Below, piece by piece: positions 32,803 through 43,464 of a DNA stretch of 64,000 bases. Position 1 is the first letter of the stretch. Each line of letters opens with the position of its first letter. The DNA comes from Bryoerythrophyllum caledonicum (lineage: Eukaryota > Streptophyta > Bryopsida > Pottiales > Pottiaceae): contig OZ020519.1 in NCBI GenBank assembly GCA_963971425.1, positions 2,806,028-2,870,027 of the forward strand, read 5' to 3'. A program made the translations under genes and the position numbers. The notes beneath the pieces are model-generated. The model had not been told where the DNA came from, did not search any database, and saw only the letters and a list, made by a program, of their open reading frames with translations.

Positions 32803-33300
32803 GAAAAAAACTATGCAATAATAAGAGAGAGGGTTGAGGGAGGTGCGTAGCTCAAGGGGAGGCGGTGTAGGCTCTGATAGTAGCTCGTGTTGATCTTCTT
32901 GCTCCAGCTTTGTTAGGTTGATGTGTCTGGATCTGGGCTGCCTTGGGAGTTTGTGTATGAGCTATGTACGTGTATCCTTCAACGCTGTCAGATCTACCAC
33001 TTGCTCTTCCGATCTGGGTGAGGTTAAGACCGAATTGCCCAACACTTAAAGTTCCAGCTCTACAGATGACTTGCAACAAGATCTTGCAACAAAGCAGACT
33101 CTCACATCCAGAAGGATTGCACGGCTAGATCTGTCTAGCATAACCCCTCTTCCAACACTTCACGTCCCTCCCAAGCTCATACACTTCTAGATCTGGACTA
33201 AAGGTGGGGTTTCCAACAAGCCCAACACCCCTTGTTGCCCTCTACTCTAGATCTGCGACTAACTCCCAAACGTCCCTCACCAGAAAACACGGAGCTCCTT
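32803..33300 (-). promoter_or_regulatory. LINE 5' region with AGATCT motif cluster (copy A)
   Basis: Contains repeated (C)AGATCT or close variants, for example near 33126, 33186 and 33248. LINE 5' regions carry internal promoters; the same motif is dense in the otherwise diverged 5' region of copy B. The outer end shares 'GAGCTCCGT' and 'CTGGTGAGGG' with copy B. Confidence 0.5.
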
Positions 33301-34347
33301 AGTTCTCCATCAACACTCCTCCACCAAACCCATTGTCGTCTATGAACAATCCATATCCCAACATCTATTCAACAACTCATCTATCCAACTATTTGCATAT
33401 TCTGGAATTCTAGGTCGTTGTCCACGGAGTACCAAATCATAATCACTTCTACGGTGACCTTCACGAGGAAGTTTCCCCTGTCAAGACCTCATAGCACGTC
33501 ATGCCTTAGCTATACACATATGCTTCTTTTGAGAACACCTTTATATCCTTGCTTCAAACCTTATTCCTCAAAGCTCGTAATATTTTTAGTGCCATGAAGA
33601 ATCTTGTTCCAACAACTCCAATGGAGTACTCAAAATCCGCCACATAATAATTTATAAGACCCTAACATCTTTTGAAACCAACACATTTGATGCTTTAAGG
33701 TCCCTAAGAAGAACGTTATGATTGTGTAACGAATCCATCCCAAGGGCAATATCCAACATGGTCTTTCAACATCATCATTTGAAAAAATGGTCCATGGTCA
33801 TTTCCAATGTCCAACATAGCACGATCCTTTCGGCTCCGTAAATAATCGTGTTCTTTCACCATGAGAAAGGCAAATCAACCATCTTCCATCAATGTTTCAA
33901 CATACACATAACATCTAACTTGCATTGTTAAAGGTAGATCACGTTTAGTATTATCCAAATCTATTGGCCACTGTTGCAAGTACCCAACGGACCATTGGGC
34001 TTGTAATTTGTGCAAGTGGGTGCCCCTTTTAAAACACCTTGAGCACCCACTCCATCACCTTCCTCTAAGGTTTCTAAATGAAAGACCGACCTAGCGCTGG
34101 TTCTAAATGTTCAGTGAAACTCTCTCATTCATCAAGTCATGTAACGTAAAAGAAACAGATATATTTACATGCAACGTCCATTCAACGTATAATACTTGAT
34201 GTGGTTAGGTAGCCGCATACAACTTGAAGGTTCGAAAAAAACTTTATAAAGGTAGTTTATACACAGCGACACCCAATCGCCACTTCACGTCCTAAAAAAC
34301 TTACATTCTTGTAACACATCATGAGAGGTCAAGGACTCCTTTGCAAT
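33301..34347. other. Intergenic DNA, nothing recognised
   Basis: No domain, tandem repeat or transposon end recognised on either strand. It separates the 5' end of LINE copy A from the 3' end of the VIPP1 gene. Confidence 0.4.
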
Positions 34348-34431
34348 TCAGAATTGCTTGTAACTTTCAGGCTCTCTCCTCCTCTCTGAACTGACAGCTT
34401 CCCGCTCCCATGGTGGAAGATCCGCCCTCAA
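34348..34431 (-). other. Possible alternative last exon of VIPP1
   Basis: The VIPP1 exon ending at 34525 contains a donor-like CAG|GTTAGC (about 34550). An acceptor TTGACAG precedes 34431. Joining them in phase gives a charged tail (LRADLPPWEREAVSSERRRE...) ending at a TGA at 34348-34350. Plant VIPP1 proteins normally carry a C-terminal extension that the unspliced reading lacks. Unproven. Confidence 0.3.
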
Positions 34432-34524
34432 CTGTCAACAATGAAACTCTCATTCATCAATGACAGCATTCGATGTACAAGTGTGAAGAGCCAATACACA
34501 AACCATCAATCGAAGCGAAAATCA

Positions 34525-36339
34525 TCATAACTGTTCGGTAAAGCTAACCTGCGCAGTGGCAGTGGACGATCCAAGCAGATTCCTCTTCAATGCCTTGAGA
34601 TCATCGTCCACGTCGACGTCCATTTCTAATTGCTCAAACTGAATTCCAACCCGGTTTGGTGTGAGCACAAGCAAGTGTCTTTCAAAGAGACCAAATCGAC
34701 TAATGTCATGCACTGATACAGAAGAGACATGTTACCTTGGACCCAAGCTCGTCCGATGCCAGTTGAGTTACAGCGTCGGCCTCTGCCTCGAGTCTTTCCA
34801 CTGTTCCATCAGGTACCACATTGCAATGTGAGATGGAGTTCTTCACTGTAAAAGCAGTTTCTCTGAACTTTCACGAAGGCAAAGTTTGTTACCTTTCTCT
34901 TCCATGCGCTTGTAAGCCGAGAGTGCACTGGTGGCGTCCACTGAACCCAACACTTCGCTGACTTCTTTCGTGGTTCTGGCGCTTTGTGCTCTGGCCTTCA
35001 GAAGGTCCTTCTTGTTCCGCGCCTCGTAGATTTTACTCTCCAGAACCCGCGTACTTGACAAGATGCGATCGGAGACCGACCCTTGCTGATCCAGCTGCGA
35101 TTTCAGTGATTTGGCACTATCCTGTAAAGAGAAGACACAAAAATGAGCTCCCTTTCTCCACCTTTCTGCCGCAGTCGAATTACAAGAAACTAAGATGAAT
35201 GAGAGATTGACATACTGCAAATGCTTTCCGGCGTTTCAACGCTTCCTTGGCCAATGTTTCATCCCCTCTTTCCAGTGCTCTCGCTGCTCGCTTATACCTG
35301 CATGTTCACCACCGTCGTTTAAACCTGGGATATTCAATGCTTCATAATTTCTACATAAACAAAAGAGAGAACATAGTAGACTAACCAGTCGTCGCTGGCC
35401 TGTTGAGCTGTGTTGTACTTGTTCTCGAGGATACACTTCGCTGCCACAACCTGTACAGAGTGTGAAAAATTAGACAACCTGTATACGAAGAAAACCAAGC
35501 ATATCGAGTCATCAGACATAGTACGTTACCTGAGCAGCTGTCTGCCGCAGCTTGACAAGGTCGGTGTTCATTTCCTCCACAGCTTGATCTATTATCCTCT
35601 CAGGATCTTCCCCTGACCCTATAAATTGTTCTACATATGACTGCACAGAGGACACAAGGTTCGTCAAAAATCAATCAACTAACAAAATGATATGAAATAA
35701 GGCAGGAAAGGGATAGATGGGAATGTACCCTGACTATTCGAGCAATTCGAGAGAAAATGTTCATCTCAGAGGCTAACGCTCCCCCAGCGGATCCACCATC
35801 TCCGTAGTGTGCAACCACACCCGCCATCAGCTCATGGTACCCATACTCTGCGAAGAAAAAGGAGGAATTCTGTGATGAGACTATACACAACGTTCTAGAC
35901 CTGCCATTTGAGGAACTCTAGAGGATGATGATTCCCAAATAACTAAACTGGAAAAGGCTAATGAAAGTGAAGCAAGAAGCCTAAACCATCAAAAAAATGA
36001 GCATGCTCAATTAGTAACAGAATAAATCACTGGAGGCCACCATAGCAATGGAATAAAAAGGCAAGTCCCGGAAAGTAGCATGCAGTCCCTGTCAACTACA
36101 AAATTGATTTCTGCTAAAAAATCCTCACCATGTCTAGCAGAACCAAGATGAGCCGAAGATCGCCCAACTCTTAACCCGCTACTTGTTCCCACTAGAGAGA
36201 AGGAGCTCTTCACAAGACTTCCTGTCACAGGCTTCACAGCACAGATCTGTGTCGCCTGGCATGCGCTTATTTGGTGCACCGAGGGGCTGGCAAGCGCCAA
36301 ATTCGACAAACCCAAAGTGGCGACTACTGCAGTGCCCAT
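34525..36339 (-). CDS. VIPP1: VIPP1/IM30, PspA-family thylakoid membrane protein, plastid-targeted
   Basis: PspA/ESCRT-III-like protein that assembles into rings and rods on the inner envelope and thylakoid and is needed for thylakoid biogenesis and repair. Eight GT-AG exons: 36339-36129, 35847-35729, 35640-35530, 35450-35386, 35297-35216, 35121-34893, 34800-34736, 34638-34525. Phases close exactly to 331 residues. The ATG at 36339 has a strong context (GCCATGG); a Met 21 codons upstream (36402) is possible. About 70-80 residues of Ser/Ala-rich transit peptide precede the coiled coil '[16 protein letters not shown]', '[18 protein letters not shown]', 'QASDDWYKRA', '[13 protein letters not shown]', '[15 protein letters not shown]', '[12 protein letters not shown]', '[15 protein letters not shown]'. 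Only 16 residues follow, ending SFTEQL, shorter than the usual C-terminal extension (see 34348). Confidence 0.93.
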
Positions 36340-36910
36340 GGCGAAAAATCTCAAAAACTTCTCACAGACACAAGAACTCTCTTCAGGCGGAGAACTAATC
36401 ACAGAAGAAAACCCAATTCTCTCTGAAGGCAGAGCAATTTATGAATCTTCTCCGCCGCTCCTGGAAACTCCTCCTCCTGCTTCTGGAAAAAGAGCACCTT
36501 CGCCCAATAACCTTTCCTCAACGCCACCGCCATAGCTGCCAATTGGCACTCTTCGTGGCTCCGCCCGCGAGCCGGCGACCGGCGACGGCCTCCCGACCGC
36601 TGGTCAGACGTGCACTCCAAGGCGCTCCCATCGCCGGGAACAAGGGGAACTGGGGAAAAGGCGAAAGTATAGAGAGAAAAAAGGTCCGGTGGAGCTTTCG
36701 ATGACGTCGGCAACAATCAACGTCGCGGATCGTCTTTGATGAATCTGGAATCACCGCAACCTGCAAATGCATCGAAGAAGAATTCAGACACTTTGCTCCC
36801 ATTTTGCGACCGTTGATAGGAAAAGCAGCAACCGACTTCGGAGCGACTGATTAGTTCAAGGAAGATTTGAAAGGAAGAAGGACGAACCTCGTTCCTTGAA
36901 TTCGAGTAGA
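36340..36910. other. VIPP1 upstream region
   Basis: Probable 5' leader and promoter of VIPP1 (minus strand) and downstream region of the gene ending at 36911. The frames here are not protein-like. No TATA-type box was identified with confidence. Confidence 0.4.
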
Positions 36911-37986
36911 CTACATGGTCGGGACAATACGAACAGCGAGAGATTTGTTGACAGGAGCATTGAACGGGATCCACTGACCTGTGAAAACTAGACGAGTCTG
37001 TGAGTTCAGCTTCACCATTTCATTCACGTCTGTTTTGCAGCCATGTCGACGTGGGGAGTAGACCTGTATAGCGGGGTGAGGTTTTCAGTCAGGATTTGGG
37101 AGTGAGAAGAGGTGTGGTGAGAAGGGGTTTGAGGACGAGTTTGTGAGATGGTTACCTGAGTGGCAGCGAGGGGTCGGAGGAGGGGCTTAGGGTTGGGAGG
37201 ACAGATGCGGCGATGTCTGGGAGGCGAGAAGTAGTGCACCTGTCTGTGGAATAGTTCCATGCATTTGCGCATGGTCCAGGCGCCCTGCGACGCCACGACG
37301 ATGAGCTCGGCCGCGAGCGCGCAGATGTTGAAGTTTCGTTCCGCCGCGCGGCGCGGGTCGAGGTCCCGGGCTTGCGCGTCGCGCGCCAGCAGCCACGCGA
37401 CGACGGACTGCGGCTTGTGGAGCACGGGCACGAGAGTTGGATCCGCGGTCACGCGCGTCGCGGTCCACACGACGCGCTCGGCCTCCTCGCACCACTCCGG
37501 CACCTCCTCCAGGGCGTACTGCTCTCCGAGGATGGCGTACACCGCGGCCCGCAGCGGGCGCGCCAAGACGTGCAGGTTCCCCAGGGTCTTGTCCGAGGAG
37601 CTGCTGGAGCCGCGGCGCGTCAGGCCTTCCCGTGAGCGAGGGGCGGTACTTGGTGACGATGCCTAGCGACCAGTGGTGCGCGAGCGCCGCGCGCGCGAGC
37701 TCGGGCTGCACGCGCGCGAGGACGGGCCGGCCGCCGNNNNNNNNNNNNNNNNNNNNNNNNNNNNNNNNNNNNNNNNNNNNNNNNNNNNNNNNNNNNNNNN
37801 NNNNNNNNNNNNNNNNNNNNNNNNNNNNNNNNNNNNNNNNNNNNNNNNNNNNNNNNNNNNNNNNNNNNNNNNNNNNNNNNNNNNNNNNNNNNNNNNNNNN
37901 NNNNNNNNNNNNNNNNNNNNNNNNNNNNNNNNNNNNCCATTGCGTCCGCCATCCAGGTGCGCATCATACTCATCAGCCCTCCACAT
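36911..37986 (-). CDS. Unidentified GC-rich gene interrupted by assembly gap
   Basis: I do not recognise the family. The last exon (37063-36911, 51 codons, ends 'AVRIVPTM') joins in phase 0 to an exon ending at 37156 across a 92-bp GT-AG intron. The upstream exon has protein-like sequence: 'LRAAVYAILGEQYALEEVPE', 'CEEAERVVWTATRV', 'NFNICALAAELIVVASQGAW', 'KCMELFHRQVHYFS'. Upstream of about 37610 the plausible frame changes ('ARAALAHHWSLGIVTKY' lies in another frame), either an unrecognised intron or a base error beside the gap. Beyond the gap, a possible start codon at 37984-37986 begins MWRADEYDAHLDGG. It appears mostly helical with no signal peptide seen. The exons are far richer in G+C than the flanks. 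Confidence 0.55.
37737..37936. other. Assembly gap, 200 N
   Basis: Exactly 200 N, which suggests a placeholder rather than a measured length. It falls within the unidentified gene. Confidence 0.99.
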
Positions 37987-39081
37987 CTGCCGCAATGCAG
38001 CTCCAATTCTCGCCCGAAAACAAAACCTAATCAGAAAATCTGACAAATCAGACGAATTCCATACGTAAATAAACTTCAACCACATGAAACTTCAACCAGA
38101 TGAAACTTCAACCAGACAAACCAGATGAATTGCTCAACCCTAACCAGATGAGTACTTGCAATTCTAGACGAGTGAGATGCTATTTCAGAGACATGTTGCC
38201 GAATTCAGCGATGGTGCAGTTCATCACTCTGCACGAGCATGATGATCATGTCTTCTAGGATTCGGGAGTGTCTTTCGGAAGCAGATCGGAGAAGAGGAGC
38301 CACTGAATTTCTGCGCTGATTGAGGCCTTCCAATTCGTGATCGTGGTCAATACCCGGAAGGTTATCATGTGGGTATCAGGAGGGTACGAAGAGAGAATTG
38401 GGCGGGTATTGGATGGATTTGGTGGAAGGTGGACATGGTTGGTTCTGGGGCCATGTCTTTGCTCCGATCGTTTCCGCCTTCCACGTTGTGGAATGGCAGC
38501 CTTGATTTGCCCTGTTTCTGAAAAGGATAAAGTGGGGTGTTGCTGAAAAGAGTAAAGTGGGGTGTTGCTGATTGCTGAGAAGAGTAAAGTGGGGTGTTGC
38601 TGATTGATGAGAAAGTAAAGTGGTGTTGTGCAGGAAAAAGTGGGCCAGTCTCGTGTCACTAAAGGCGCACTGGTGAGGAAGGGTGCGACCCCAGCGGCTG
38701 CTCGCGATGGAGCGAGCCCTACACGCGTTGCCTCGTCCGTAGACGCTCCCCCGCACGCTCCCACACGGTCCCCGCGCGCTCCCACGCTCCCACAGACTCG
38801 CTATGCCACACTCGGGGCCGGTTTCCACCAATGAGATTGCGAGGATGGCCAAAGTTAGCCTCTCAGCCTTCACACCAAAGGCCAAAGTCAAAAGGTTGTT
38901 CCCCTTCATTGTGTCTACATGGCTGTAGCACTTTTAGAGAGTTTTGGCGCCAACCTCTTAAATGCAAACTTGGATCTATGTTTTTAGCCAACCCAAACTT
39001 CCTTCGAGAGGCCATTAATTCCTTCAATTTTATATTATTAAATGTATGTTTGGGAGGGTGAGGCAAGGATACCACGAGAAT
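37987..39081. other. Intergenic DNA with a minisatellite and GC-rich patch
   Basis: The first part repeats 'aaacttcaaccagatga' three times (about 38075-38125). A minisatellite lies at 38528-38625. 38650-38820 is GC-rich and carries 'cgctcccacg' repeats. No gene recognised. Confidence 0.5.
38528..38625 (+). repeat. Minisatellite 'agtaaagtggggtgttgctg'
   Basis: Four tandem, slightly diverged units containing 'taaagtgg(gg)tgttg', the third and fourth separated by 'attgatgagaa'-type spacers. Confidence 0.85.
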
Positions 39082-39085
39082 TTAA

Positions 39086-40290
39086 CCCCTAAATGAAAAA
39101 AAGTCTTGAGGTGGGCTTTTGCAAATCTCGGGCATGTTCTCAACCCAAGGCGAATTGACCCCCTCGTTGGTACTTATCCAAGGTGGGCCCCATCTTAATT
39201 GCATGGGGTCATTTTTCTCGCCCTCTTATTTTGGGGGGTCCAAAGGCTTTTTTGGATTTTTTTGACAAATTTGGGGCCTACGGCTATTGTTTATCCTAGA
39301 AGATTCTTCCTTGCTATAAATAGGGCCCCATCCAAAAACAAAATAAGGGCCAGGTTTAGCTCCACCACCTCGTGGCCTCCTCGGATAAGTACCAACGAGG
39401 GGGTCAATTTGCCCTGGGCATGTTCTCATGGGTGCAATTAATATTTTAAAATTCTAGAAATTTTGAACAAGGATGCAAGAAAAAAAGAGGTACATGGGAA
39501 AATTATTTTTATTCTCATCGAATCTATGGAAATAAAGTTATGCCATCGTGAAGAAAAACTTCTCAAGTGCGGGCACATCATGCAACTCCAAAAACTTTTG
39601 TTAGGACACTCTTTTGAATGTGAGATTTTCTACACTAGCAATTAATATTATTTCCTTTCAAATTGTCAAAACAAATGTATTATTCCAACTCAAAGATTTT
39701 TGGACATTGCCACACATTTTCGGGCAAGGTACAAAAATCATCTTCTTTTCCACATAAAACTTAGAAATCTTCATGTTTTTTTACTTTTATATTTTTTCTA
39801 CTACATGATGTGGTGTAAAGATTCTTATTGACCATTTGGATTATCAGTATAGAACATATCAAGTTCACAAAAAAATAAAATGTGAAGTGGCATTTTTTGA
39901 ACCTCCACTACTTGCACAATTTTTTTGAATATGCTACACCTCTTCTTTACCTCTAAAAGTTGGTGTACAAAGAACTAATATCATGATTGACATGATGGTA
40001 GTGAATTTAGGCCTTGTGTAATGCAAACATTTGACACCAAGCGAAGCCAAAGTCAATTGATCGAGTCAATGTAGAGAAGAAAATGAACCATTTTTCAACT
40101 TCAACCACTATAATCTTTCAATCCGTGCGGTCAAAGTCGATGAAATTTTGTGAGTATATTACTTAATAATTCTTAATTTAGATCTTATGGTTAAAATTAT
40201 ATATATTTTTTGTTTCCTTCCTTACTCATTATACTAGAATCAACAATCTTAAAGTGTTTTTTGTGTGAAATTGTCAAAGAAATTTAGGGG
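39086..40290 (+). mobile_element. TTAA-flanked non-autonomous element, copy 4, with nested insert
   Basis: TTAA at 39082-39085 then CCCCTAAAT; right end GAAATTTAGGGG then TTAA (40291-40294). Without the nested 276-bp MULE-like insert and its duplication the length is about 919 bp, close to copy 1 (928 bp), and the interiors match along their length. It is the best-preserved pair of ends in the family. Confidence 0.88.
39143..39418. mobile_element. Mutator-like MITE, copy 1, nested
   Basis: About 40-bp terminal inverted repeats including AATTGACCCCCTCGTTGG and TACTTATCC, flanked by the 10-bp direct repeat CATGTTCTCA (39133-39142 and 39419-39428). Long inverted repeats with a 9-11-bp duplication are typical of Mutator-like elements. 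No coding capacity. Confidence 0.85.
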
Positions 40291-40696
40291 TTAACCCTTA
40301 AATGTCAATTGGGAACCGTATATATAGGCACGTGTTTTACTCTACTAAATACAAAAGATGTATTTAAATTTAGCAATCACCTAACACCTTTAGATTGAAG
40401 ATTCTTCAACTAACATCTTTCATTTGGAGGTCATTTCAATATTTCAACCTTATCATGTTCAAATACGAGACCATACATGTAGAATACTTTGGCCACCCTT
40501 AACACCTTCTCACGTTGGAGGGTTAAGCCACACTCACTAGGTTAACCCTTTCACAACAACATCCTTCACAAGCATGACTTGAGAAAGTTGGTATATGGTG
40601 ATATTCGGCCTTCCACTCAGTTCCAACAAGCCAAATGCAATATCTTAAACAATGTATTTGTGATAACCTGGATGTTTCTCCAATCTCAAATATGAG

Positions 40697-43433
40697 TCAC
40701 GTTATAATATGTATTAAGTATTTGTGATGGCCGTGTGGAAGCAAAAAAAAGAACAACTTGTGCCACCATTTCTTCCTTGCAATGTTTGATGAGTCGGACG
40801 TGCGCAATTGATCCTGGACGTCTACACCCCTTACGTTCTTAGTGTAGCAAACTTGTATCGGAGAAGTATCTATTTGAATCACGTTTTGGCCAACCCTCCC
40901 CACACTACTAGCAACCTTGTCGCCCCTCACTTATAGATATAGAATAAAGTGCATCCCGGCAACAAGGTTGTGACTCATTGATCGCCTCCAATGGAACCAT
41001 GGTCAATGAGTACATTGGATCACTAGAAACAAAAAAGTGGACCATAGCATTGTGAAGTGGGCCATAACCCAATCATTATGCAATACGTAGAGATCTTGCA
41101 GTAATCCAATCTTGAGCAAGGTAATGACGTGATTTTAGGAATTTTTTTTCTTATTATCACCACATTGTTACAGAGACAATCTCTGCAATTTACGCCGGCT
41201 GAAAAACAAGCACACACACCGAAGAGAAGCCAAGCTAAGTAACGACCGTGCAACCAACGTGCACGTCGCACATCCCAGATTCCGTTCCAGGAGCCTTTAG
41301 ATGTGGTGTTCAAGCTTTCTAGCAAGGGAAGGCCAACACTGTCAACAAATTTGGGACTATCAACATGTAAGTCACCACAAACCAAAATGAAATATGAGAA
41401 TTCAAGAATGTTCATTCCATGTCCAATGGTAGGAAATAAACCACGGTTTGACATATAGATCGAAGTGAGATCTAAGGCTTCGACCATCATGCGACGGATT
41501 CTCTGCCAACGGAGACTGATCTTATAGATGGAAGATGAACATCTCACTCTGAAGGTCTAAGCGCATGCGAGATCCTTGCACCGACCTTCCTATGTGCTAG
41601 TGATGTGCACGAGCTTACATTGTTGTGGAAGCTTGTCATGCCTGCCGTGTGACCACACGTCTCATCGTATGGTGATAAAGAGACATCGTGCAACAGCCCC
41701 AAAGCATTGCCGCTAGATTGAGATTGTGGGACATGCGCGGAGGAATTGACAATCAAGAGTGAAAAAAACCCTAATAGTGCACAAACAATTAGTTCAATAC
41801 GAAGATTGTCCGTTCATGTCTCTCCTATGAAATTGTTGAATAGCATCTCAAATGGTCTCAGGTAACCCTAGTTTCTTATACACCTACAAAGACAAACTCT
41901 TGTCAGAAAATCTCAAACCGTCATTTGAGCTAAAAGATCAATGGCAAAGTCTCAAATTAGACTTTGTCCATGGCCCACATGGGAAGTGCAATTCTTTTAG
42001 CCATGGCCCACACAAATTCTATTGGCCCTTTCGAGCGAAAACCTAGCTAAATAAAAGTGGGAACCAAATTTGGCCTTGGTGGAGTTTAGGAAGTGAAAGG
42101 CGACATAATCTAAGAATGGGAAGTCAGGGGCTACATGCTTGCTAGTAGTGTCAACACAAATAGTCCGGATTTAATTGGACTAGGGCTGGTAGTTAGAAAA
42201 CAAATTGCCTTGTCAACATTCCAATGAGTAGCGACCATGCGTTAATCCCTCTAAAGACGCACATGAAGTGTCTCGCATGCCTCCTTCCCAATGTGCAACG
42301 ATGTGGGAAAACCCTTCTTATTTGACCTAGCGGTTCCCACACAATAGAAACAAGAAGATAACCTATCCTCAAAGAGACAAGGAGATGTAAAAAGTTATCC
42401 ATATCTATAGTGTGTCATCGATGTTGAAGGCCTGCGGTGAGTTTTGTGACTACTCTATGACTAGAGCCTCCATGAACAAAGCTTGTCTCAACAGCTATTG
42501 GCACACTTGTTCCACCAATCTTGCTCTTTCCCACATACACTTCAACATTGAAACAATACTTCGTAGTAGAACAACACAACATCTTCACTTTATCCCATAC
42601 CTCGTCGGCTTGGACGGAACATATTGTTGGAATGCACAATATCTTCCCGAGTACGGCACCATAGACTCATTAATAGAAAGGTATTTGTTTGCGTATTGTA
42701 GTCCCTAAAAATTCATCACCATGCTCTAGATGAGCCAACGACACTTAGCCAAAGGATCAAAAGCCTCCAAAGTGTTGTCAATTACAACTGTGTTTTTATT
42801 GACTAAGTAAAGAGATCATATTACTTGTTCAAATTAATCCTTGGACATAACAGATTACAGGACAGTACATAGACGGTTCACTAATACGCCAATAGTTACA
42901 TAGACGCGGAAGGTTCTTGATGCCCATGAGTAAGACCACTCCTAGCGATGCCCTAAAATCTTTTAAGGATATTGGCTGCCACCATGGGCCACTTTTAACT
43001 TTTTAGTTCGTCTATCAGTAGTCATGGCATGGCGGTTGCATGCTTTTACCGATCGACCCAACACAAGCTCATCCGAGAAGCTTATAAATACATCATAGAA
43101 GTGAATTGGACGGTTGCCCATTGCAAGTGTAGGCGAAGGACTTGGACTACAAAACATTAGTCTTCCATTTAAAAGAGTAGTTGCTTGGCTATTCCAATGT
43201 TTAGAGAAGGCCCAGTCACTATTGTTGTTTGGGTAGTCAAAAAGATCAGGCTCCCATTCTCCAATTGAATCATCGTCGCCACAAGTACTTACTAAGTCGA
43301 AATTGGTTCCATAGCGGATGTCCACGTGCATTTGAACTTCCTTTGCACCGGAGATGGACGGTTCAACATCTACATTGACCAAACCTGAACCAAGTAAAGA
43401 GGGATTAGAGTGGATGCCCAAAACACGATTCAA
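40697..43433 (-). pseudogene. piggyBac-type transposase, decayed
   Basis: Minus-strand segments match the DDE_Tnp_1_7 family in order: 'NRPIHFYDVFISFSDELVL' (N-terminal end, about 43130), 'WQPISLKDFRASLGVVLLMG' (about 42970), 'YLSINESMVPYSGRYC' (about 42690), 'VWDKVKMLCCSTTKYCFNVE', 'SHRVVTKLTAG', MDNFLHLL (42402) and 'VRGVDVQDQLR...KKWWHKLFFFLL' (40930-40720). Of the three catalytic Asp residues, the first is Asn (SINESM) and the other two (MDNF; RGVD at 40820-40822) remain. Stops and frame changes are frequent. The 41030-42190 section has no recognised piggyBac motif and may contain another insertion. The active enzyme cuts at TTAA, the site flanking the many CCCCTAAA-ended elements here. 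The neighbouring 40295-40696 has no other gene. Confidence 0.85.
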
Positions 43434-43464
43434 TATGTCCCTTGTACATGGAAGGAGCTTTGTA

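Larger units (their letters stand above)
18418..33300 (-). mobile_element. LINE copy A: dual-endonuclease, 2A-bearing non-LTR retrotransposon
   Basis: About 14.9 kb, from a 5' GAGCTCCGT block near 33298 to a 3' (TTC)6 tail at 18418. Order on the minus strand: 5' region rich in AGATCT, ORF1 (32802-28972), a Thr/Tyr- and Lys/Asn-rich middle section, ORF2 (26228-18669), and a 3' UTR with a terminal hairpin. No flanking duplication was found, so the 5' boundary is approximate. It is unusually long for a LINE. ORF2 is intact, but a 20-bp tandem duplication at about 26276-26315 separates it from the upstream frame, and one RT residue is altered (see ORF2). Confidence 0.9.

Noticed and set aside
18418..33300. 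Target duplication for LINE copy A based on 'tctatgaa' near 18413 and 33334
   Set aside because: The match is short, needs an indel and does not abut the shared 5' end, so the 5' boundary was left approximate.
37437..38085. Open frames running through the N block
   Set aside because: They exist only because N codons are treated as non-stop.
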